From a virus, in IMG/VR virus record IMGVR_UViG_3300031707_000034, positions 1 through 46,001 of that record: 46,001 bases of DNA. One strand, given 5' to 3'. How positions within the stretch are numbered: position 1 is the stretch's first letter; every line of letters starts with the position of its first letter. Positions 21,491 to 29,907 of the stretch are shown one piece after another. Under the pieces are notes generated by a model, which saw nothing but the letters and a program-made list of their open reading frames with translations, was not told where the DNA came from and ran no database searches. A program made the position numbers and the translations under genes.

Positions 21491-22003
21491 ATGACAACAA
21501 ATGAATTTAATATATACTCTGCCATGCAGACCGGAAAACCCTTTAAGACTTATAAGAAGGCTGTCCTGGGTAGAGTGTATGTATCAGCTATAGACCCATT
21601 TACTGAGCAACCAACTGGCGTCATGCTTTATGGTGATCCTAAGCGAAGTGATGAGTCTTGTTTTATAGATATGTGGAGTGAGCGGGATGACCTATTTTTT
21701 AGAAAAATGAATAAGGTACATTTTGATTCAGGCTACATAATAGAAACTGTAAGAAAAGAAAAGGAAGTTGTTGAAATATCTATAGAACAATATAGTGATG
21801 AACAACTAAAGGAAGTAGTAAATCTTAAATTCTTTGCTCTACAAGCAAGACTTAACAAAGTAGTTAATGAGGCAGTTCTATATAGAATGTTAGACCTTGC
21901 CAATGAAATGGAAAAGTCAGAGAAGATAATAAGGGCTATAGAAGCCAGACTTACAGAGATAAATGAATTATCATTAACCGGAAAACCAATGGAGAGTGAC
22001 TAA
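21491..22003 (+). CDS. Virion-module protein of unknown function
   Basis: 170 residues with a GAAGGAG ribosome site. The N-terminal half is beta-rich and mentions IDPFTEQPTGVMLYGDP and CFIDMWSERDDLFFRKMN. The C-terminal half (about 95-165) is a continuous amphipathic helix with many Glu/Lys, coiled-coil-like. It lies among head genes, so a head accessory or assembly role is likely. I do not recognise the family. Confidence 0.65.
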   Translation: MTTNEFNIYSAMQTGKPFKTYKKAVLGRVYVSAIDPFTEQPTGVMLYGDPKRSDESCFIDMWSERDDLFFRKMNKVHFDSGYIIETVRKEKEVVEISIEQYSDEQLKEVVNLKFFALQARLNKVVNEAVLYRMLDLANEMEKSEKIIRAIEARLTEINELSLTGKPMESD

Positions 22004-22137
22004 TGGCTAGGACTAAGAACGAAAAGAAAAAGAAATTACCTAAGACTAATAAGACTGATAAGAAACCTCATTATGTTTTAGATGTACACGATTCAATAAT
22101 TTCCAGTAAAGATTTATTTGGAGAGGGAGAAAAATAA
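22003..22137 (+). CDS. Small Lys-rich protein, unknown function
   Basis: 44 residues in an overlap with the preceding stop (TAATGG). The first half is a run of Lys, Asn and Thr (MARTKNEKKKKLPKTNKTDKK); the second half VLDVHDSIISSKDLFGEGEK looks like a peptide-binding or capsid-tethering tail. Translational coupling supports it. Function unknown. Confidence 0.6.
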   Translation: MARTKNEKKKKLPKTNKTDKKPHYVLDVHDSIISSKDLFGEGEK

Positions 22138-22140
22138 ATT

Positions 22141-22572
22141 ATGGGTAAACCCTCTACCAAAGAGCATAGACACCTATATTACATCAAAAACAGAGAGAGA
22201 ATTTTAAACAAAGTTAAAAAATATAGAAAAGAACATCCAGAAAAGGCCATGAATATTCCTGGATATTGGAGTAAACATTGGGAAGAGGTTAGGGAAAGTT
22301 TTTTTAGTATCTACGGGGATGCATGTTCTTGCTGTGGAGAAACAAATCATATATTTTTAGTCCTAGACCATATTATGGGCCCAGAAAGAAAAATAAAGAG
22401 TAATAGAAAATCTTATCTTGATGCAATTAAGAATTACGACCCAGAGGAATACAGAACTTTGTGCCATAATTGTAATCAAGCAACAATGGGTGGGAGAGTT
22501 TGCCCACACCAATTACAAAAAGAGGAAACAATGGAAAATTTATTTAAAATAAGAGAGGTGAACTATGGGTAA
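22141..22572 (+). CDS. HNH homing endonuclease
   Basis: 143 residues. A basic N-terminal region (YYIKNRERILNKVKKYRKEHPEKA) is of the type found in DNA-binding HNH enzymes. Next come CSCCGETNHIFLVLDHIMG (zinc pair and the first His) and YRTLCHNCNQATMGG (His/Asn and second zinc pair), a complete HNH core. It is inserted between two virion genes, and its last eight bases overlap the start of the next gene, whose ribosome site lies inside it. No promoter of its own was seen. Confidence 0.9.
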   Translation: MGKPSTKEHRHLYYIKNRERILNKVKKYRKEHPEKAMNIPGYWSKHWEEVRESFFSIYGDACSCCGETNHIFLVLDHIMGPERKIKSNRKSYLDAIKNYDPEEYRTLCHNCNQATMGGRVCPHQLQKEETMENLFKIREVNYG

Positions 22573-22963
22573 GCTGGCCCCCGATGCCATGATTGATGCT
22601 GCTCTTGACTATGTTGCAGCAAGCGACTTAATAACTGTTTGCCAGGACACACCAATAACTTATGCAGATGCAACAGACCACAACGATGCTGGTGGGGATG
22701 TACTGGCATCTCATGCGATGACACCTGGTGCTGGTAATGGTGACTATACCAAAGCAGATGATACAAGTGGTCGTAAGTTAACTATGACAGCTCAATCAGC
22801 AATATCAATTTTACACTCAGGTACAGCAACTCACGTTGCTCTAACCCTAGCTGCAGGTACAACTCTAAGATATGTAACCACCTGTACTTCACAGGCATTA
22901 ACTGCTGGTGGTACAGTTGATATTCCAGCTTGGAAAATCAATATAGCTGATCCAACGGCCTAA
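22565..22963 (+). CDS. Small virion protein, possible decoration or spike component
   Basis: 132 residues rich in Ala, Thr and Gly. The opening MGKLAPDAMIDAALDYVAAS looks like a helical anchor, followed by a beta-rich, repeat-like body (TLAAGTTLRYVTTCTSQALTAGG). A GAGAGGTGAACT site precedes the ATG. It ends just before a strong hairpin and a terminator, consistent with a highly expressed structural protein. I recall similar proteins in uncultured phages but cannot name the family. Confidence 0.6.
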   Translation: MGKLAPDAMIDAALDYVAASDLITVCQDTPITYADATDHNDAGGDVLASHAMTPGAGNGDYTKADDTSGRKLTMTAQSAISILHSGTATHVALTLAAGTTLRYVTTCTSQALTAGGTVDIPAWKINIADPTA

Positions 22964-22997
22964 CCGTAACGAGGTAGTAATGACTACCTATACGGTT
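22962..22997 (+). promoter_or_regulatory. Hairpin presenting a start codon in its loop
   Basis: Two stacked helices: AACCGTA (22962-22968) / TACGGTT (22991-22997) and AGGTAGT (22972-22978) / ACTACCT (22983-22989), around the four-base loop AATG. The loop ATG (22980) opens a 34-codon frame, and its GAGG ribosome site lies in the stem. The structure would hide that start or act as an mRNA end-protecting hairpin just after the upstream stop. Confidence 0.6.
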
Positions 22998-23084
22998 TAC
23001 GTTTATAAGCAGACCATAATAGCTGGTGATATATTATACTCACCAGCTTTTTTGGATTCTGTTGAGATGATAAATGGCAACTAA
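22980..23084 (+). CDS. Possible small ORF spanning a terminator
   Basis: 34 codons from ATG 22980 after GAGG, encoding MTTYTVYVYKQTIIAGDILY and a further polar tail. It overlaps the fibre gene start (ATG 23074) and contains the terminator hairpin at 23021-23053, so it may be a leader peptide that couples translation to read-through. It may also be chance. Confidence 0.3.
   Translation: MTTYTVYVYKQTIIAGDILYSPAFLDSVEMINGN
23021..23053 (+). terminator. Intrinsic terminator
   Basis: A perfect 9-bp stem AGCTGGTGA (23021-23029) / TCACCAGCT (23040-23048) with an AT-rich loop, followed directly by an unbroken run of six T (23048-23053). It is the strongest terminator in the window, placed between the small virion gene and the repeat-rich fibre gene. 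Confidence 0.88.
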
Positions 23085-25773
23085 ATTCTACTTACTTTCT
23101 AGTGGTACATCTTCACAGAACCCTGCCTGGAGTGCTTCGTGGTATAATGCTACGGGGTTTTCTGCGGGTAAGTTTTGCTGCTGTGAAACTAAAGCAAATA
23201 CTGGGTTAGTTACTAAGACGCTTACTGAAGCTGATGTAACTGACAGGCATTTTGCTGCTGGTATGTGGATAAGTAGACCACTGGCTGCACAGACCATTGC
23301 TAGTGGTACTGTGATTACAGGGTCTGTGCAAATAAGTGAAGATAACGCTAAGAATAACCTATCACTACACTGGATTATCAGGCTATTACAGAGTGATGGT
23401 ACTACATACAGGTCTAACGTAGTAGCTTTTGCTGACGATGCTACTGAGGCATACTCAAGCCTAAGAAGTGTCGCTTTTACAGCTACTCTGGGTGGGAATG
23501 TATCGGTAACTGCTGGTGATATGCTTGTTATAGAGTTAGGTGTGGGTGGTGACCCCGCATCTGGTGGTGGTTCTCACAACTCTACCCTACGAATAGGTGA
23601 AACCAGTGGTGGTGCAGGCTTAGAATACACGGATGCCGATGCAAGCACTACTGCTATACCCTGGATAAACTTCTCTCAAACACTTGTATATATTTCTGCT
23701 GTACCCGCTGATGCTGCTCATGCTCATACTGCTGAAAGTCCTGCACTAACTCAGCACTATGTATTAACAGTAGCCGGAGCCTCTCAATTACAAACAGCAG
23801 ATACTAAAATATTAGGGTTGAGTCTAACTGTTGCAAATGCAAGCCAGTTACAGACCTCTGATACCCCAACAATAACTTATATACCTGCATCTACGTCTAT
23901 TACTATAGTTGGAGATGCTCTTGTACATACAACAGATAATACTGTATTAGTTCAACATAATGCTCTGGCAACTCAAGACTCCAGCCAAGCACATACATCT
24001 GATACACCAGTCCTAGTTCAACACTATGTACTGGTAGTATCTGACCCACAACAATTACAAACATCTGATGCTCCTATACTTGGTGTTGGTCTTATAGTAT
24101 CGGATATAAGTCAGTTACAAACCTCCGATACTGTATTTATAGGTATTGATTTACTTATAAGCGATTCAGAACAACTACATACTTCAGATATTATAGGGCT
24201 TGGTGTAGGACTGCTTGTAGCAGATACTACACAATTACATTCGGTAGATGCACCCGTTCTAACCGCATATGACCCACATTTTGATTTAGTTGTAGATGAC
24301 GTAGAGCAATTACATTCAAGTGCTGGTACTGACTTAATTCAGCATAATGTTCTAGAAGTAGGTGTTTGTCTACATGAGCAAACGAGTCAGAATGTAAATA
24401 TAGGGGGTATTGATGCTAATGCCGAGGACACACAACATCTACAGACCTCGGATAATATTATCCTTGTACAGTACCACGTACTAGAAATAAGTGATTCTAC
24501 CCAACTACAAATAACAGACGGTCCTTTACTTGGATTAAATATATTTGTATCAGATATTCAGCAACTACATACATCTGATACCTGTGCATTAGTCCAGCAT
24601 AACCTTTTAGAAGTAGCAGATTCTGCACACACTCTATCTAGTGATACCAGTATACTGGGTCTATCTATAAATATAGATAACTCTGAGCAGTTACACACAG
24701 CAGATTTTTGTGATCTAGTCCAACATAATGTTCTTATAGTAAGTGACTGCCTACATGAACAAACAGCACAAAATGTAAATATAGCTGGTATTGACGCTAC
24801 TGCGGATGATACCCAACATTTACAAACAGTAGATAATGTAGTTCTTGTTCAACACTACGTACTAGAGCTTTCTGATGTAGAGCAACTTCATACAAGTGAT
24901 GAATTTATTCTTGGACTTAGCCTAGCTATTTCTGATGCCTCACAACTTCAAACAAGTGATAATGTAGAAATCCTTCACCACTACTCTATATTAGTAGGTG
25001 ATACTTCTCAATTACAAACAAGTGAAGAACCAATACTAACCTTCCATGCGGGAGATGCAACAGTACTGGAGATGGGGGATGGCACTCATCCACACACATC
25101 GGATAATGTAGCTTTAATCCAATATAATATACTTGCTGTTTCTGATAGCACACATCTACAGGTAACTGATGGTGTAGCTTTAGTACAGCACCATATCCTA
25201 ACCGTAGCTGATGTACAGCATATTCTAACCTCCGAAGAGATTATACTAACTGCCTATGCACCTGTTTTGGAAGTAAACTCCTCAACTCACTTGCAGACAG
25301 CAGACAACGTAAACCTTGTACCACGCTACATACTAAGTATCTATGATGGTATATTATTACATACTGCAGACAGTCCCGACATAGTTCCGCACGAGCTTAA
25401 TGCTCTTGTTGTTTCTAATGCCGAACATCTACATAGTGTAGATAATATAGGTTTACTAACCGCCCTCATCATAGCAGCCACAAATCAATTGCATACTGCG
25501 GATAACATAGACCTTATGCAGTATAATATACTGGACGTTAATAATGCATACCAGCAATTATTCTCTCCAGCAATAGATATGACCAGGTTCTTTGCAACGG
25601 AGCATGAATTAATCATAAATGATGAACTCATTGTTAATGGTAATATAGATTCTGTATACAGTAAGAATACTAATATAAATAGAATTGCTGGAGTAGACGT
25701 AAGTACAACCAGAACTACAGGAAGAAATCTTAGAATAAATAAATCTAAGACAAAAACTTATAATAGAGAATAG
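23074..25773 (+). CDS. Repeat-rich fibre protein, probable head fibre
   Basis: 899 residues. An N-terminal beta-sandwich-like domain (about 1-205) is followed by about 28 degenerate repeats of roughly 20 residues built on a pattern like LxVxDxxQLHTSDxxxLVQH, with TSD, TAD or TTD at the core (about 208-825). The C-terminal 70 residues are polar and basic. Repeats of this type form extended adhesive shafts in phage fibres. The gene is not in the tail module but between capsid/decoration and neck genes, which points to a capsid- or neck-attached fibre. The Thr/Ser-rich repeats could carry sugars. Confidence 0.75.
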   Translation: MATKFYLLSSGTSSQNPAWSASWYNATGFSAGKFCCCETKANTGLVTKTLTEADVTDRHFAAGMWISRPLAAQTIASGTVITGSVQISEDNAKNNLSLHWIIRLLQSDGTTYRSNVVAFADDATEAYSSLRSVAFTATLGGNVSVTAGDMLVIELGVGGDPASGGGSHNSTLRIGETSGGAGLEYTDADASTTAIPWINFSQTLVYISAVPADAAHAHTAESPALTQHYVLTVAGASQLQTADTKILGLSLTVANASQLQTSDTPTITYIPASTSITIVGDALVHTTDNTVLVQHNALATQDSSQAHTSDTPVLVQHYVLVVSDPQQLQTSDAPILGVGLIVSDISQLQTSDTVFIGIDLLISDSEQLHTSDIIGLGVGLLVADTTQLHSVDAPVLTAYDPHFDLVVDDVEQLHSSAGTDLIQHNVLEVGVCLHEQTSQNVNIGGIDANAEDTQHLQTSDNIILVQYHVLEISDSTQLQITDGPLLGLNIFVSDIQQLHTSDTCALVQHNLLEVADSAHTLSSDTSILGLSINIDNSEQLHTADFCDLVQHNVLIVSDCLHEQTAQNVNIAGIDATADDTQHLQTVDNVVLVQHYVLELSDVEQLHTSDEFILGLSLAISDASQLQTSDNVEILHHYSILVGDTSQLQTSEEPILTFHAGDATVLEMGDGTHPHTSDNVALIQYNILAVSDSTHLQVTDGVALVQHHILTVADVQHILTSEEIILTAYAPVLEVNSSTHLQTADNVNLVPRYILSIYDGILLHTADSPDIVPHELNALVVSNAEHLHSVDNIGLLTALIIAATNQLHTADNIDLMQYNILDVNNAYQQLFSPAIDMTRFFATEHELIINDELIVNGNIDSVYSKNTNINRIAGVDVSTTRTTGRNLRINKSKTKTYNRE
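23701..25560 (+). repeat. Array of about 28 degenerate 60-bp coding repeats
   Basis: The repeats are evident at protein level (QLQTSD, QLHTSD, HLQTAD, AHTSD about every 20 codons). DNA copies have diverged, with synonymous codons varying from unit to unit, so the array is old rather than a recent expansion. Some units recur as longer pairs: two near-copies of a unit reading HEQTxQNVNIxGIDAxAxDTQHLQT lie about 390 bases apart. Confidence 0.8.
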
Positions 25774-25781
25774 GAGAAATA

Positions 25782-26093
25782 ATGGAAGATATTGATAAAT
25801 TTCAGTTGGGAGATACTGGTGTGCTGTTCAGGGTTTGTCTATTAGACGATGGACTTCCAGTAGATTTGCAGGCATGTAATGATAAGCACCTTATATTTAA
25901 GAAACCAGATGGCACTACTATGGTGGAGGAAGCTGATTTCTATACAGATGGGGCGGACGGATATATCCAGTATGTAGCTGCGTCTGGTTATTTAGACCAA
26001 ACGGGTATGTGGAAATTCCAGGGATATGCAGCATTTTCATCCTCTAGTTTCCATACAAACTATGAAAATTTCCTTGTGCTGGATAACTTATAG
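25782..26093 (+). CDS. Small beta-rich virion protein
   Basis: 103 residues, opening FQLGDTGVLFRVCLLDDGLPVDL and continuing LIFKKPDGTT, with alternating hydrophobic strands throughout, an Ig-like or beta-sandwich pattern. Proteins of this look accompany fibre genes in many phages as adaptors or baseplate/upper-fibre proteins. A GGAGAAATA site precedes the ATG. The role as a fibre partner is inferred from position only. Confidence 0.6.
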   Translation: MEDIDKFQLGDTGVLFRVCLLDDGLPVDLQACNDKHLIFKKPDGTTMVEEADFYTDGADGYIQYVAASGYLDQTGMWKFQGYAAFSSSSFHTNYENFLVLDNL

Positions 26094-26102
26094 AGGTATA
26101 AT

Positions 26103-26624
26103 ATGACAGAATCAGTAGAATATTTAATTCCTACCCTTAGATTAAGGATAGGGGATATAGACAGCTCCAAATATAGATATATGGATGAATGGCTGATGAT
26201 AGCCCTTGTAGCCTCTGTGCGTAGTCTGGAAAGGTATTGGGGAAGCAAGTATGTTATTACAGAAGGTGGTGTTGTAACTAGAAATGATAGCTATGCCAAC
26301 TTCGAGTTTGGTGAATCAGAAGGAGTTATACAGAAGAAGGATGAACACATCATAGTAACTAAAGCAGCGTTAATTACACTTGAGGGAAGTTTGGAGAATT
26401 CGGCTTGGGCTATAGGCTCATGGAAAGATGCGGAAATTTCCGTATCTAATATAGAAGCCGGAAAACTCAGAACCGAGACACTAAGGAACTTGAGAGCTGA
26501 GCTAGATAGCCTAATAAAGTCCCCTATGAAAAGACTAACCAAAGGTTCTAGAGCCACCATACTAGAAGAAGTAACTGGCTTCCAAGTAGTGCCAGAGGAC
26601 ACAGTAAAAATAATAATTATATAA
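26103..26624 (+). CDS. Putative head-tail connector (adaptor) protein
   Basis: 173 residues, mostly helical. IPTLRLRIGDIDSSKYRYMDEWLMIALVASVRSLE at the start and AALITLEGSLENSAWAIGSWKDAEISVSN in the middle resemble gp6-type adaptors that dock under the portal. It ends in a hydrophobic IIII tail. The position after head genes and before stopper/terminator genes fits. Assignment rests on helix pattern and order. Confidence 0.65.
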   Translation: MTESVEYLIPTLRLRIGDIDSSKYRYMDEWLMIALVASVRSLERYWGSKYVITEGGVVTRNDSYANFEFGESEGVIQKKDEHIIVTKAALITLEGSLENSAWAIGSWKDAEISVSNIEAGKLRTETLRNLRAELDSLIKSPMKRLTKGSRATILEEVTGFQVVPEDTVKIIII

Positions 26625-26634
26625 AGGAGAATGA

Positions 26635-27837
26635 ATGATGAGCAAGGATAAAATTAAGGTTTTATGGATAAGTGATTTAGTCGTGCCAACGGGATTTGCC
26701 AGGGTATCACACTCTATTTTAGGACATCTTCCCAGAGAAAAATATGAGATAGTGGGACTTGGAGTTAACTATAGAGGAGACCCTCACGAACTCAAGTTTC
26801 CCGTATATCCAGCAATATTGGGTGGTGATATATATGGTTTTACTAGGCTTCCAGATGTATTGAAAGCACACTCAATAGATGTTATTTATATTCTAAATGA
26901 TATATGGATTATACATGAATATCTTAAGAGAATAAAAGAAATCTATAAGGAAGGAACTACAAGACCAAAGATAGTAATATATTTTCCTGTAGATGCCAGA
27001 CATCATTCACCCCTTTGGTATACAAATTTGGATATTGTAGATAGTGCTAATGTTTACACACAGTTTGGAAAGAAGGTATCTGAGGCAGTTTATGATGGTA
27101 AATTTAATATAATACCTCATGGGGTGGACAAACATTTATTTTCTCAGTTGTTCGAGAGACGGTCTCAGGCTAAAGAAGTACTGTATTCTAACACCTCAAA
27201 TAAGGATATTATTGGAGAGGACGCATTTATATTTCTAAATGCTAACAGGAACCAACCAAGAAAAAGATTGGAACTTACCATGCAAGGTTTCCGTTTATTC
27301 GCCGATGGAAAGCCAAATAGTGTTTCCCTGTATATGCATTGTGGTAACACCGATGCCAAGCACATAGAGGTAGCAGAATTGGCTAAAAGACTCGGTATTC
27401 AAACCAAGTTAATTATAACAGGAGCAGTAACAGGTATTCAACACGTTTCAGATAACAAACTAAACTTGATCTACAATGCAACCGATGTAGGACTAAACAC
27501 AGGTCTTGGAGAGGGCTGGGGATTACCTAATATGGAACATGCCCTTACCGGGGCCCCACAACTTGTACCAGACCATAGTGCCTGTGAAGAGATTTATAAA
27601 GATTGTGGTATCCTCATCCCCACCCATAGTGATCTAATGTTGGACGGTGGTGCAATGACAATTGGAAGATTAGTAAGTCCTGAAGCAGTGGCAGAAGCTA
27701 TGGAGAGGATTTATACGGATAAGGATTTGTATAAGGAATTGGCAAAGAAATCCGTAGAGAAATTTTCTTCTAAAGAATATGAATGGGGAACCATAGCAGC
27801 CACCTGGGACGGAATTTTTAACTCTGTTCTACAATAG
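26635..27837 (+). CDS. GT4-family glycosyltransferase inside the neck module
   Basis: 400 residues of GT-B type. VLWISDLVVPTGFARVSHSIL is the N-terminal acceptor-side Rossmann start, IIPHGVDKHLF the linker, FLNANRNQPRKRLELTMQGF the donor-side start, and NTGLGEGWGLPNMEHALTGAPQLVP the EX7E region. It is complete and soluble. It sits between connector and stopper genes rather than with the sugar cassette, so its natural target may be a virion protein made from the same transcript. Confident of the family; the acceptor is inferred. Confidence 0.88.
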   Translation: MMSKDKIKVLWISDLVVPTGFARVSHSILGHLPREKYEIVGLGVNYRGDPHELKFPVYPAILGGDIYGFTRLPDVLKAHSIDVIYILNDIWIIHEYLKRIKEIYKEGTTRPKIVIYFPVDARHHSPLWYTNLDIVDSANVYTQFGKKVSEAVYDGKFNIIPHGVDKHLFSQLFERRSQAKEVLYSNTSNKDIIGEDAFIFLNANRNQPRKRLELTMQGFRLFADGKPNSVSLYMHCGNTDAKHIEVAELAKRLGIQTKLIITGAVTGIQHVSDNKLNLIYNATDVGLNTGLGEGWGLPNMEHALTGAPQLVPDHSACEEIYKDCGILIPTHSDLMLDGGAMTIGRLVSPEAVAEAMERIYTDKDLYKELAKKSVEKFSSKEYEWGTIAATWDGIFNSVLQ

Positions 27838-27846
27838 ACTACCTGA

Positions 27847-27882
27847 TGGGCAGGGGAGGGACAGGCCAATCCTCCCCACCCA
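27847..27882 (+). terminator. G+C-rich hairpin, weak terminator or processing site
   Basis: TGGG and GGGGAGG (27847-27859) pair with CCTCCCC and CCCA (27871-27882) across a small internal loop. This is unusually G+C-rich for this genome and lies right after the glycosyltransferase stop. No T run follows, so it may protect or cut the mRNA rather than end transcription. Confidence 0.5.
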
Positions 27883-27904
27883 ATTATATAAGAGGTAATT
27901 AGAA

Positions 27905-28345
27905 ATGGAAATAGTATTCCCAGCAGGTACAGAAGATATAATAGATAGTATGCGAAATGCAATTGGAAGGGATGTTACATTCAATTATATTGAGTCCACC
28001 ATTCCCTGTTCTGCATGTAGTTTAGACCCTGTAACAAATACATCAGATAATGCGTTCTGTCTCGTTTGTTCTGGGGAATACTGGATAGATACAATATCAG
28101 GTTACACGATCATTGCTGTAGTAACTTGGAGTCCTAGCGACAGACCCCAGTGGGAAACAGGTGGTACTATAGCACAGGGGGATTGCCTAATTCAGGTAAA
28201 ACTTACAGATGAAATAGAGGAAATTTTACTAAAGACTAAAACTGTAGTGGTTGATAGTAGAATAATGGAGATTAAGAAGCCATTGCGAAGAGGCGTACAG
28301 ACCTTGAATCGCATATTACTATCTTTAATAGAAAAAGAAAGATAG
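27905..28345 (+). CDS. Putative head-tail stopper protein with zinc motif
   Basis: 146 residues with CSACSLDPVTNTSDNAFCLVC (about 35-55), two CxxC pairs suggesting a zinc site, followed by a beta-rich body (YTIIAVVTWSPSDRPQWETGG) and a helical end. The position between adaptor and tail terminator genes is where stopper proteins that plug the head after DNA packaging are encoded. Family not firmly recognised. Confidence 0.55.
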   Translation: MEIVFPAGTEDIIDSMRNAIGRDVTFNYIESTIPCSACSLDPVTNTSDNAFCLVCSGEYWIDTISGYTIIAVVTWSPSDRPQWETGGTIAQGDCLIQVKLTDEIEEILLKTKTVVVDSRIMEIKKPLRRGVQTLNRILLSLIEKER

Positions 28346-28356
28346 AAGGAGAAATA

Positions 28357-28584
28357 ATGAGTGGTACAAATGTTATACAAGAGGTTGATATTCTGGATAT
28401 ATTAAGGAACATAGGTCGCCGCAAGAAAAAACTGCAAGCCATATTATTACAGGAGCTGGAAACAATAATTAATAAAGAATCTCCAGAATATGGGAAGATG
28501 CGTAAGGTTATTATGGATGAAACCAGTGAGTATGCCAGATCTGTAGTAAGAAGTATATTTGGTGATGTAGAGGTATTAGAGTAG
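28357..28584 (+). CDS. Small helical neck-module protein
   Basis: 75 residues, almost entirely helical and charged (LDILRNIGRRKKKLQAILLQ, INKESPEYGKMRKVIMDETS). A GAAGGAGAAATA site precedes its ATG. Its stop shares one base with the GTG start of the next gene. Such small proteins often bridge connector subunits. Function unknown. Confidence 0.55.
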   Translation: MSGTNVIQEVDILDILRNIGRRKKKLQAILLQELETIINKESPEYGKMRKVIMDETSEYARSVVRSIFGDVEVLE

Positions 28585-29879
28585 TGCCAGAGGGAGTCCA
28601 GGATGAACTAATTGCCTTTTCTAAAAGAGCAAAGATTCTTTATGAAGAGATGGCAGCAAAAGCAGCCGCAGAAAAGGCAGCAGCAATGGCAAAGAAAGCT
28701 GGTGCTGTTGCCATTATGGACATAGACACCACCAAGAAAATAAAGGTACTGTCAAATGCAGAGATAGATAAAGAAATAGCCCATCTGGAAACACTACTAA
28801 AGAAAGACCAAGAGTTGTATATTGAGGTAGATAAGGTTGTACAATATCTAAAAAGCCAATTACAGGGGGAAGGATCTATTGGGAACACTGTAATAGCGGG
28901 TATGTTGGAAAAAAACACCCCCACTTTTATATTACTAAAGCATATGTCCAGGGCTCTACAGGTAAATAGAGAATTTAATACTGGTCTCTTTGCCAAGGGT
29001 CTATATGCTGCTGCAGCCAACCCAAAAACATTCTCTATTACGAGACTATCAAATAATGCTCTTTCTACCAAAATAAATTTGAATGAGACAGCAGGAAGTA
29101 TCAGTGATTGGGGAGCAGCTATCTGGAAGATAAGATCAGAACTGATAAACAGAAAATATAATGAAAGTGGACCTGGCAGACCTTTTACCGTTACCTCCGC
29201 AGAGGTAGCCAGCTCTTTCTGGGAGAACATGTACTATAAACCAGCAAGAGAAGGAGGAAAAGCAACCAGGAGAAAGTTCAATAGAAAGACCAAGACATAT
29301 GAAGATAGGGATGTTAAGGCAGAGGTGATAGCGGATTATTGGAATACAATGACCAAGAGATTAACTGCATCTGGAAAGCCAGCTCCTTATTGGGAGATAC
29401 TTGATAAAGGAATTGTAGGTCTTAAAGGAATTGAAGGTGGGGGTGGTAAAGCCTATCCAGTACCTACACCCACACACTTTGTTCAGGCTACCATAGATGA
29501 ACTGGCTAGTATATATAAAAAGGAAAGGAAAGTTAAGACAAATCTTTTTGATAAGGATTTACAAAAAACACAGAAACTGGCAACACAACTTCAAGCAGAT
29601 ATAATCCTTATAAATAATGAAATAGATAGGCTAAGAAAGATAAGGGCGTCTGCGGCTATTCCTTCGGGTACTTCTCCAGGGCAAGTATTTCATTCCAGAG
29701 TTCTAGCTTTGGGCAGACCGGTTGATGAGGCTAAGGTATTGGCTATAATGACATCACTAAATGCCAGACAATTAGGAGAAATATATGTTACCGCTGAGTG
29801 TAGAGTGGAGATTACAGCCAAAGGCGGACCTAGAGCAAGGATTCGTATATCAAGTATAATTAGAGATTTTGGGTTATAA
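28584..29879 (+). CDS. Neck-module protein of unknown function
   Basis: 431 residues from GTG 28584, one base overlapping the preceding stop. It has an Ala-rich helical start (AAKAAAEKAAAMAKKAGAVA), coiled-coil-like segments (about 55-95 and 315-345), Gly-rich loops (GLKGIEGGGGKAYPVPTP, near 275-292) and a beta C-terminus (VTAECRVEITAKGGPRARIRI). It sits where HK97 gp10-like tail-completion proteins lie but is much longer than those. The start is set only by overlap; the ribosome site is weak. Confidence 0.55.
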   Translation: MPEGVQDELIAFSKRAKILYEEMAAKAAAEKAAAMAKKAGAVAIMDIDTTKKIKVLSNAEIDKEIAHLETLLKKDQELYIEVDKVVQYLKSQLQGEGSIGNTVIAGMLEKNTPTFILLKHMSRALQVNREFNTGLFAKGLYAAAANPKTFSITRLSNNALSTKINLNETAGSISDWGAAIWKIRSELINRKYNESGPGRPFTVTSAEVASSFWENMYYKPAREGGKATRRKFNRKTKTYEDRDVKAEVIADYWNTMTKRLTASGKPAPYWEILDKGIVGLKGIEGGGGKAYPVPTPTHFVQATIDELASIYKKERKVKTNLFDKDLQKTQKLATQLQADIILINNEIDRLRKIRASAAIPSGTSPGQVFHSRVLALGRPVDEAKVLAIMTSLNARQLGEIYVTAECRVEITAKGGPRARIRISSIIRDFGL

Positions 29880-29907
29880 TTCGTATGATACTTAAGGAGG
29901 ACTTCGG

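Noticed and set aside
28640-29230. 196-codon minus-strand frame
   Set aside because: Antisense to the 431-residue neck gene, Ser/Phe-rich low-quality sequence, no ribosome site.
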